Assembly (NCBI GenBank): GCA_009602725.1
Contig: WELB01000089.1
Coordinates: forward strand, 204,391-268,390
Direction of reading: 5' to 3'
DNA length: 64,000 bases
Source: Spirogloea muscicola
Lineage: Eukaryota; Streptophyta; Zygnematophyceae; Spirogloeales; Spirogloeaceae
The notes under the pieces are model-generated. The model made no database searches. It was not told where the DNA came from and worked only from the letters and a program-made list of their open reading frames with translations. Positions 53,996 to 64,000 of the stretch are shown one piece after another. Position numbers and translations under genes: made by a program. How positions within the stretch are numbered: position 1 is the stretch's first letter; every line of letters begins with the position of its first letter.

Positions 53996-54690
53996 CACAG
54001 CCACCGCCTGTCTAACTAAGAACTCATAAAGTCCTAGCTTATCGGCAACGGACTAGGCAGAGTGCCAGGAAGTGCTGCGAGTTCCTCCGAGGTGGCATGC
54101 GCCCATGGAGCAGCAATTGACAACGCTCTTTGGTGAGAGGACGGACCCACTTGAGCCCAGAATGGAAGGGTGCAGGGATGTCTGCTCACAGCCCTCGCCC
54201 TTTACTGAAAGAGTCTTCCTTTTTTGCGGAAAGCCAGTCTTGAGGTGGTCCAATCTCCTGTTGATGATTGCTTCAGACGAGCTGCGCACACACATCGTGC
54301 AATCAGGAAGTGTTGGCTTGCTTTTCGCGGACACTCTTGCGGCAGCCTGCTGTGGCAGCCAAGATTAGACCGGGTGAACTTTGACATGTCGTCCTTGTCT
54401 GCCTCGTATTTTACTCCAGCATTACCAAGCAAGTACGCTGTCCTTACGTGCTGGTTGTGAGCAGCTGGCCTTTCCATTTTTGTGGGGCCAAGCCCCTTCC
54501 CAAGGTCTACTTCACTTTGGAAATCTGTGGTTCCTGGCTGGTGGTGGCATTGCAGCCTCACCGTCACATTACCGTGGGCTGGCTGCTTGAAGCCCAATTG
54601 CCATGGGTCGCTGATGGTGTGCTGACGGGGATCGTTCAGGGCTCAATAAACGAGGCGGGCTGCGCAGCGGGTAAAGATCAGTAAGAAGAA
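53996..54690. other. Unassigned spacer
   Basis: Apart from a partial tail (ACAGCCCTCGCCCTTTACTG, about 54185-54225), no gene or repeat is recognised. Confidence 0.4.
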
Positions 54691-55043
54691 AGACGCTTCC
54701 AGGAGAGGGCGGTAGCTGGGAGAGGCCAGCCCAGAAGAAGAACTAATTTCGAAGGGGCTAGGGAAAGAAGGTGCTCGCCCATTGAGAAGAGGGGCTGGCA
54801 AAGCCAACCCAAAAAGAATGGACAATGTTCAAAGCCAAAGAAAGAGGTGCTGAAAAGGACTACACTACAAAGTGCAAGATGGTGCAGAGGGAGATGCAGA
54901 TGGCTGCTCAGTATCCACGTGTGAGCAACAGCAGATCAGAGTAACTCGGAGCAGGAGAAGCGGCACTTTGCCGAGACCCGGAAGCAGCAGCCATAGCACG
55001 GCCAGCCCGCGCGTGGACCGCATGAGCCAAAGAGCGCTGCAGC
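54690..55043 (-). mobile_element. LINE 3' ends running into a gap
   Basis: Minus modules at about 54690-54740 and 54765-54830 are followed upstream by the coding end LQRSLAHAVHARAGRAMAAA to SYSDLLLLTRGY (stop at about 54908). Its 5' side is lost in the gap at 55044. Confidence 0.8.
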
Positions 55044-56068
<1,025 letters not shown>

Positions 56069-56161
56069 AGCCCGCCGAGGCACTGGCGCAGCTGAGACGC
56101 CGGTGGCGGCCGCGGCGGTGGCGGGGGCGGCGGCGGCGGCTGGCCGGGTGGCGCGGCGGCC

Positions 56162-59100
56162 ATGAAGCACCCGACGTGCACCATCTGCCAGCTGGTGTAC
56201 GACGACGAGGCGCGCGCGCCGCTGATGCTCGCCTGCGGGCACAGCTTCTGCAAGGCCTGCCTGGCGCAGCTCTTCGCGGCGTCCAAGGACCACACGCTGC
56301 CCTGCCCGCGCTGCCGCCACACCTCGGCAGTCGGCAACTCCGTCGAGGCCCTGCGCAAGAACTTCGGCGTCCTCGCGCTCCTCGGCGGCGCGCCCGTCGA
56401 GGACGGCGGCGCCGGCGACGGCACGGACTCGGACAGCGGCGACGAGCTCGCGGACGTGGCGTCCAACCCCTACTCGGCCAGCTCCCGCGGCAACACCCCG
56501 CAGGCCAGCCCCAGCTGGCCGCCAGCCTGCAATGGCATGCTCCTCGACGTGGCGGTCCACAGCCTGCGCCTCCTGCGCTTGCTCGGCCAGGGCCCTCGCC
56601 TGGACCAGGATGTCTGGTCGGGCATCCTCACAGGTGCGCCCCTCTTGGTGACAGCTCTCGTGGCCTCTGGTCAGCCTGCCTTTCCGGGCCCACGGCCAGC
56701 AGCTGTTAGTCGGAAGAGAAGAAAAGAGACTGGCCTAGTACAGCAAGGTTGCGTCGGCCAGTGCTGGACTGGGGGCAGCTCGTTTGAATGGCCACGTGTA
56801 GAAGATGCACAGGTATTCCACTTATGCAGCTGATAGAGAAGGCTTTCTGGCAGTACGCTTTTGCTTGGAAAGGTTAGCCAAGCGTCTCTGTAGTGTAGCG
56901 TAGCCAAGCAGGTCGAGAGTGCCAAATCATACACTGTTGAGGAGGCCAGCAGCACCTGCGAGCAGGACACACTGCTTGTTAAACCTTGGGAAGGTGCAGG
57001 GCCGTGGTAGTGCATTGCAGCTGGCTGGACTCTTTGACATTTGCATCTGTTGATGGGCCAGATTAAAGCTTCTACAGGCACAGTTGTCATACACGTCCAG
57101 GAGTTGGACAGCCACCTGTAGGACGCACCTCGAGGCAACCAGCCAACGCTCACTTGCCATCTCACAAAGCCTGGGTTTATTGACCTTGCTCCCATCTGCT
57201 GCAGTTATTATGGTGGCTCGTGAGGGGTCCCCTAAGCATCGCTCTCTAATTCTGCATTGGCAGGTCCAGGAGGTTGCCGGCACAAGGTGGCAGTGAAGCG
57301 AGTCAGTTGTACCGGCGCAATGGAGCTAGAGTGGGTGCAGGCAAAGGTCGAGGGCCTCAGGCGGGCTGCCATGTGGTGCCAAAATGTCTGCACCGTGCAT
57401 GGCGCCTGCGAGAAGGACGGGAAGCTCTGCATTATTATGGACAAGCACATCACATCCGTGAAGAGCGTCATGCAACAGAGTGGAGGCCGCTTGACGCTGG
57501 AGCAGATCCTAAGGTCTTGCTCCTGTGGAAGCTCCTGCTGCTGTAGTCCTCAAGCCATGGCAGTCTGAGCAGATATGCTCCTACTGACCAACATGCCTAC
57601 TTGTACTCCCTGTGAGGCTGACCTCTGCTGCTGCTTGGTTGATCAAGGAATGGATACTGGTAGACGGCCATCTAGGCTGTCATCTATCATCCCTGACTTG
57701 CTCAATGTGCTGCTCCCTGCAGATATGGTGCTGACGTGTCAAGGGGGGTGGCTGAGCTGCATGCAGCAGGGATCCTCTGCATGGCACTAAAGCCTTCAAA
57801 CATTCTTCTTGATAAGCGAGGCAGAGCCGTTATCTCTGACTACGGGATGCCAGAGATACTGAGGAAGGTTGATTGTAAGCGTGGCCGCGACCGACTTCAT
57901 CTGCCCTCGCAGCACTGTCGCGAGTGCCTAGGACTGACACCCAATTACATAGCCCCAGAGGTGTGGGAGCCTTTCCGGAAGTCGTCTCTCAACCTCTTCA
58001 CGGAGGAGGTTGTATCAATGGGTATGGAGTCAGATGCCTGGAGCTTCGGCTGCACCCTTGTGGAAATGTGCACGGGCACTGCACCGTAAGTGCCAGGGCT
58101 ATGATTCCTCAGTGCTCATTTTTCGTGTCCCACAGCAACAATTGAAGTGAAGTCTTTCACACCTTGTGTACCTCTACCTGTTGAGAGCCTGTATGATGTG
58201 CTTCGCTTGAGAGATTGACAGTCACGGGCTCTTTCTCGACGCAGGTGGCATGGAGCCACGGTCAGCGAGATGCAGAAAGCTGTTGTGAAGGCGAAGCGGC
58301 AGCCTCCGCAGTACACAGGGTTGGGGAAAGGCAGCATGCCGCGGGAGCTCTGGAAGATGATCGGGGAGTGCTTCCACCACAGGCCCTCCAAGCGGCCAAC
58401 CTTCCACGCCATGCTTACTGTGTTCCTACGCCACCTCAAGGAGTTGCCCCTCAGCCCCCCTCCTTCACCCGAAAAGTGAGCTGAAGAGGCTCCCTTTTTG
58501 TCTGTTCTTCAGTAACCACCATAGGGATGGAGAGCAGTTGTGGGGTTGCGTACATGAGAAAGTGCTGTCTTGACATCCTCCATTCTCCAAAATGTTGATA
58601 ATGTTGTGGTCCGCTTTGGTTGTACATGTTGCATGCTGACTTGCTGAATATTGCAAGCCGCCTGCTTAAAGTACCAGGCTTTAGGGCACGTACTTTCATG
58701 TGGTAATTGCCTTTGCTAGATTGGTGCAGCTGTTTAGTCCCTTTGCCCTTGTCATTGACGTGTCTTGGACAAAGCATCCTAACTTAGCAGCCACTCTTGT
58801 GGTGGAGCAGTCTGTCGAAATTTCAAGATGGACCAGGTCTGGAGCCGTCTCCTGCATCCACGTTAGACTATGATCCAAATGTTGGATCAGAGCTTCACAG
58901 ATTGGTGGCAGAGGGCCAAACTGCAGCTGTCAGGTACCAAGGTTCTGTGTCACACTTACTCCAGCACGTGTTGCAGGGGCCTTGGCATTCTGCTTGGTAT
59001 GTAAGTTCCTGATGATATGTTGCTTCAGAAGCATTGGTTTCATAAAGTATTCAAGCAGTTCTGTTAAAGACACTGTATGTTTACTTTCTTTTGGTCACAA

Positions 59101-62100
59101 TGTGCAGAGATGTCATTGCAAAGGCCCGAGCAGGGGAGTCAGATACATCCACCGTAGGCTCTCTCCTTGAGACCAGGAATGCTGATGGGCAAACACCTCT
59201 TCATGTCGCTGCCATGAGGGGTTATGATGACATTCTGCGCCCCCTTCTGGAACAAGTCGAGGCAGATGTGGAGGGTCTTGACAAGGACGGAGACACGCCC
59301 ATCTTTTGCGCCATCTCGTCAGGCTCCATCGAATGCCTCCAAGCCCTGATTGAAAGAGGAGCAAATGTGAATGGACGCTTGAAAGACGGGTTGGGTCCTT
59401 CTGTGGCCCACGTTTGTGCCTTCCATGGCCATCCTGATTGTATGCAGGTACTTTAGGAAGCACCTCTCATACATTTGGAGGAGTTGTTGATTGCATCATT
59501 TTCCGAGCAGCCAAAGTTGCAAGCCACACATCGTATGTGAGTTCCTGACGATATATATACTATACTGGCTTCACTGGCTGAGAATATCAGGAACTTGTGA
59601 AAGCGGGGGCTGATCCAAATGCGGTGGACGATGAAGGAGAGTCAGTGCTGCATCGAGCAGTCGCAAAGCGGCACACTGAGTGCGCTCTTGCAATTCTTGA
59701 GAGCGGTGGCTGCCCTTCCATGGCAACCGTCAACCCCAAGGGCCTCACGTAAGCCTTGCATGCCTACCCACGGCTATGAGCATACCTAGACTTGTAGTAG
59801 TCATAAGTCAGGTGCCCAATGCTTCATGTCAGGACTCCAGTAGTCATGCACCCTGATTGAGGGACCCGTGTTCCTTCATGCGTTGCATCAGAAAGCTCAG
59901 GCTCATGCGTTGCATCAGAAAGCTGGTCGAGCCTTAGCTGGTAGCTCGCTTGTCGATCGCCGTCCATTATTCGGGCATCAGTTAGCGACCTCTATGTGCT
60001 GACTCGTGGTTACTGAACGGGTCAATTTAGCAGCAGGTGACGTACATTTGTCAATGTGCTTGCCTTTGTTCTTGGCCACTCATGGCCCTCCATCTCTTAA
60101 TACACACGCATCCCCCCTTCATGCAGACCTCTTCACCTTTGCATTGCCTCTGCCAACATCACCGTTGTCAAGCGGTGGTTGGAGCTAGCAAGTAAGGATC
60201 AGCTTGAAGCTGCGCTTGAGATTCCTAGTTCAGTCGGAAGCCCCCTGTGCATGGCAGCTGCTCTCAAGAAGTTTCGTCCTAAAGGTGACCCATAGTCCCT
60301 TACTCTCTGTTTAGGTTATCTACTGTTTCTCGAGATGCTTCATGTTGGTCAGTGGGAGAAGCGCATGGGTTATGTCAACCATTTCTTAGGCCTCATCTTG
60401 CTGTCGCAGACAGCACATATCGACTTGTGCTTATGAGTTGCGATGTGGGTGCCCACATTCTTGGACAGGTCTACTTTCTCCATTAGCAGGCGTATTAACA
60501 CCTGCTTCTTGTCTCCACGCCAGCAAGGGAGCTAGTGAAGGTTCTCTTGTCAGCAGGAGCCCAGCCAGAAGCAAAGGATGTGCAGCGTGGCCAGACTGCG
60601 CTGCACTGTGCAGCCTCCTCAAACGATCCTCTGATGGTGCAGGTTTGAATATATCTCAGGTCTCACAAGTCCTCTATTGAAACCAGCATTTCGTCGTGTT
60701 GCCTCGTCACCATGTGTGGAGCTAATCAGTGCCCACGGGTCTGCTGGTGACTAATTCCAGGATTTGTGGTATGCAGGTAATATTGGATGCAGGTGTAGAG
60801 GTTGACATCACAGATTCGCTATCCAATACACCACTACATGTTGCACTTGCTCGCGGCTCAAAGGAGTGTGTAGGACATCTCCTGCAGCGAGGGGCCAATT
60901 GCAATCTGCAGGTTCGATAGTCATATTGCAGTTTCAGTTGAATAACTGTGTCAATAATTCTTGGGGTTGGCTAACAGGGTTGAATTAAATCTTCACATTA
61001 AGGGGTGCAGTGCACAGCAATCGGCTGATTTACATTCTTACCCTTCCTCTTGTGCCTCTCAGGATGACGATGGTGACACTGCTCTTCACATAGCAGCTGA
61101 TATGGCTAAGATGGTCAGGGAGAACATTGACTGGCTTGCTCTCATGCTGCAGCGACCAGATGCTGCTGTCAGTGCTAAGAACAACAGGTGAGTGGTCCCT
61201 CCGGAGGCTTACATTGTTGAGCATCCCATCTTGGGATGACCAACTTGGCAGACAAAGCCATATGATGCCTTGTGTACAGCGTCATCACCAGTTCTGGATC
61301 GTACTTACATTGTCTTCTTTGTGTGCAACAGTGGCAAGACGATGAAGGAGCTTCTTGAGACCTTACCACGGGAATGGGTCTCAGAGGAACTAGAAGATGC
61401 CCTCATGGCTCACCAGATTGAGCTGGTGCCACCAAGGTCGATCACTTGACACGCTTAGCATGCTTCTAGTCACATCTACTACCATACTTCCTCTTACAAA
61501 GAATGTCTCATCTTGCGATTGAGTTGTGACAGTCAGTTGCTGCTTTCGTGACAATGTCACACAGTCTGAGATGTACCTAGTATTGAGATGTTCTACTTGT
61601 AAAATGATCTTCGTGCAGCCTCAGTCCAGGTGACTGGGTCACCTTCAAGCGGACCATAGATGTTCCTGAAAACGGATGGCAGGGGGCTACGAAAGGCAGC
61701 GTTGGTTTCGTTCAGAAGGTGGTGACCGCAGCGGATACCATTGTTGCCTTTTGTACAGGGGAGGCTAAGGTGAAGTCGAGCGAGGTTCGGAAGATTGTGT
61801 CATTCGAGTGTGGGCAGCATGTGAAGGTGAAGGACAGCGTGGTGCAACCAAGGTATAATTTGGAAGGGCAGGCCAGGGACAATGTGGGCACGGTACTGTG
61901 CGTAGATGATGACGGCGTCCTCAGGATTGGGTTTCCTGGCATCTCGCGCGGCAGAAAGGCCGACCCAGCTGACATGGAACGTGTGGAGATCTTCAAGGTG
62001 GGGGACTGGGTCAGAGTCAGGCCTAGCCTTGTCCATGCGAAACACGGCCTTGGCAATGTCATGCCCGGCAGCATCGGCGTGGTTTACAGCATCAGGCCGG

Positions 62101-64000
62101 ACCATAGCATACTGCTGGACCTCAACTACCTGCAGGAGCCCTGGCACTGTGAGCCGGAGGAGGTGGAGCATGTGACCCCATTTCAGGCAAGCATACACCA
62201 GGCTAGCAGCGCACTGGCAGACAGATGCTGCCTGTTAGTAGCAGCCTGAATTGCGTGCTCTTTCTGAAGCGCTGGTCAACGGCGGCATGCTCAGCTGGTT
62301 GTCTGTGTTTCTCCTGGCAGGTAGGGGATCGTGTTTGTGTGAGACGGGCAGTAGCAGAGCCCAGGTACGCTTGGGGATGGGAGACGCATCACAGTGTGGG
62401 TACAGTCAGCGAGGTTGGAGGCGACGGGCTTCTCAGCATCGACATCCCGCCGCGCCCTCTCCTCTGGCAGGCCGACCCGGCAGACATGGAGAAGCCTGAG
62501 GAATTTGCGGTGCGAATGCTGATTCTTTGCACTTGCACTTTTTGCGCTTCTTTGCACACAGACCATCTTCGCCATTGACTTGCTAATTGTGATGCACAGG
62601 ATAATGGTGAAGACTCTGCATCAGACAAACTAGCGTTTCCGTAATTTGTATCATTCATATTATCTGTGTTTCTGTAATATCTCAGACTGTACTTCTGTGG
62701 CTATAATAATCTGGTTACAGGACGTTGTTATGAAAATATAGTGCTCGCAAGGGTGAGAGACAGTTGGAGGGACGGTCGCCCGTTTGAGGGACAGCAAGAG
62801 AGCAGCCTAGGCTTGCAACTAATTTCATTTCGCTCAATATGCCAGGTGGGAGACTGGGTTCACATTAAACCGAGCGTACCATCGCCAAAGTATGGGTGGG
62901 AGGATGTGACACGCAGCAGTATTGGGGTCGTGCACTACCTGGATGAGGATGGCGACATTGGGATTGGCGTCTGTGGCCGGACGCGCCCTTTTTTGTGCTC
63001 GGTCACTGACCTGGAGAAGGTGGCAGCCTTTCTGGTCGGGGAAGAGGTCCACATACTGCCCTCAGTCATGGAGCCACGCCTTGGGTGGGCCGGCGAGACA
63101 TCCGCGAGCAAGGGGAAAATTGCCAGCATTGACATGGATGGCACCCTCAATGTGAGCTAAGCTACCTGGAGGAAGCTTCTAATTCTTTGGACGATGTGAT
63201 TTCTCAAGCGTCTCTCAACACAAATCAGACTCTGAGGATGAAGTGCATTTAAGTAGCGGGATAAGTATCAGTCAAGTGGACAATTTTCAGCCCTTTTTCT
63301 TTATGTCAGCTAACCTGTGTCCTTGGATTCGTGAGAGTCATGCGGTAATCTAAGTAAGTTATCGTCGGATGCATTCCAAGCAGTACTAGCCATGCATGTT
63401 TTGGCGAAGCATGTTCTGGCTGATTGAGGAGGAGGCTAAGGGGATTGCGTGTAGCCTTTCTAGCGTGTAAGCTTTCATGCTGTGGTTCTCAAAGTTCCAA
63501 TCGGTGCCCCCTTGTTGTGCAGGTCCGGGTGGAAGGGCGGGCGTCCATGTGGCGTTTGTCGCCTGGAGACGCAGAGCGGCTGTCAGGTTACCTCGTTGGT
63601 GACTGGGTGCGCCTGCGGGACCGGGGCACTGGCGTACGACCGAGGTACAACTGGCACGGCGCTGGGCCGTACAGCACAGCGGTGGTGCACTCCATCTCGG
63701 ATGCGGGGGTCCTGGACCTCGCCGGCACGTTCAGGCAGGGGCGCTGGCAGGCACACTGCTCGGACGTGGAGAAGGTGCAGGCTCCGCGTGTTGGTCACCA
63801 TGTGCGACTACGGCGAGACCTGGATTCCCCACGGTGGGGCTGGCGGGGCGCGCATGCAGGCTCTCGCGGCGTTGTCATTGGCGTGCACGCCGACGGGGAA
63901 CTGCGGCTGGCGCTCGCAGGTGTGGCGGCGCCATGGCGCGCTGACCCTGCAGATGTGGAGCGCGAAGAGGTCTTTGAGGTTGGGGAGTGGGTGAAGGTGC
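56162..64000 (+). CDS. KEG: KEG (KEEP ON GOING) RING-kinase-ankyrin-HERC2-like E3 ubiquitin ligase, 3' end outside the window
   Basis: Sixteen in-phase exons: 56162-56633, 57264-57513, 57723-58085, 58245-58475, 58811-58933, 59108-59447, 59591-59748, 60127-60284, 60524-60642, 60777-60911, 61063-61187, 61332-61436, 61619-62186, 62321-62509, 62846-63151, 63523-64000; about 1373 residues so far. Order: a C3HC4 RING (Cys6, Cys9, Cys25, His27, Cys30, Cys33, Cys48, Cys51); a kinase-like domain (HKVAVKRV, CMALKPSNILLD, ISDYGMPEI, ESDAWSFGCTLVEMCTG); ankyrin repeats (NADGQTPLHVAA, DDEGESVLHRAV, DDDGDTALHIAA); then HERC2-like repeats of about 60-65 residues marked VGDWV/VGDRV....ADPADME. In Arabidopsis KEG targets ABI5 for degradation and works at trans-Golgi/early endosomes. 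The donor after 62186 is GC. The last visible repeat ends EVGEWVKV. Confidence 0.95.
59873..60124 (+). mobile_element. LINE 3' end in KEG intron 7, duplicating the acceptor region
   Basis: The insert 59882-60115 ends with the second-subfamily coding end (SVSDLYVLTRGY-like, stop near 60016), UTR and CTTAATACACAC. It is flanked by perfect CCTTCATGC copies (59873-59881 and 60116-60124). The right copy is part of the exon 8 acceptor (CTTCATGCAG). A 27-bp direct repeat (CATGCGTTGCATCAGAAAGC) lies at its 5' end. Confidence 0.85.

Overview
The window is nuclear DNA of a green-lineage eukaryote, most likely a streptophyte (charophyte-grade alga or early plant). Genes are GC-rich and split by many short introns ending in pyrimidines plus CAG. 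Gene content is plant-like: a KEEP ON GOING (KEG) E3 ligase, a GTE-type bromodomain/NET protein, a plastid-type glucose-6-phosphate isomerase, a plastid-type FMN hydrolase, plant PMS1 and a plant bHLH factor. I cannot name the species. Two scaffold gaps (40699-41586 and 55044-55944) and single Ns at 7281 and 52180 limit some models.

Layout. 1-7140: nested fragments of one non-LTR (LINE) clade, including a U6 snRNA-LINE chimera. 7407-11179 (+): DUSP12/YVH1-like phosphatase. 11180-14800: unassigned DNA, LINE tails, a long foldback and a two-copy repeat. 14800-19230: Copia (LTR) fossils, two of them tail to tail. 20024-22155 (-): prefoldin subunit 3. 23505-25361 (-): FMN hydrolase. 25368-27180: LINE graveyard. 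27651-29891 (-): GTE protein, divergent from 30530-36825 (+): PMS1. 36826-40698: no recognised gene. 41636-45374 (+): bHLH factor. 47166-52212 (-): glucose-6-phosphate isomerase. 52640-55043: LINE graveyard. 56162-64000 (+): KEG, running off the window.

The host genes are unrelated housekeeping or regulatory genes: ribosome maturation, tubulin/actin folding, flavin metabolism, chromatin reading, mismatch repair, transcription, carbon metabolism and ubiquitin signalling. They do not form a pathway. Exon models were built by hand from splice sites, reading-frame phase and recall of the families. All join in phase except one bHLH junction. One FMN-hydrolase junction is in phase but has non-canonical ends, and the N-terminus of the isomerase is unresolved.

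The most unusual content is the mobile DNA. One LINE family recurs throughout. Its ORF ends in a CCHC finger and a restriction-endonuclease-like segment, then a terminal D-L-x-x-L-x-R-G-Y before the stop. Its 3' UTR ends in a conserved GGCTGG/CCAGCC stem-loop. Dozens of 5'-truncated copies, several with 9-12 bp target-site duplications, are nested in each other, in Copia fossils and beside host exons.
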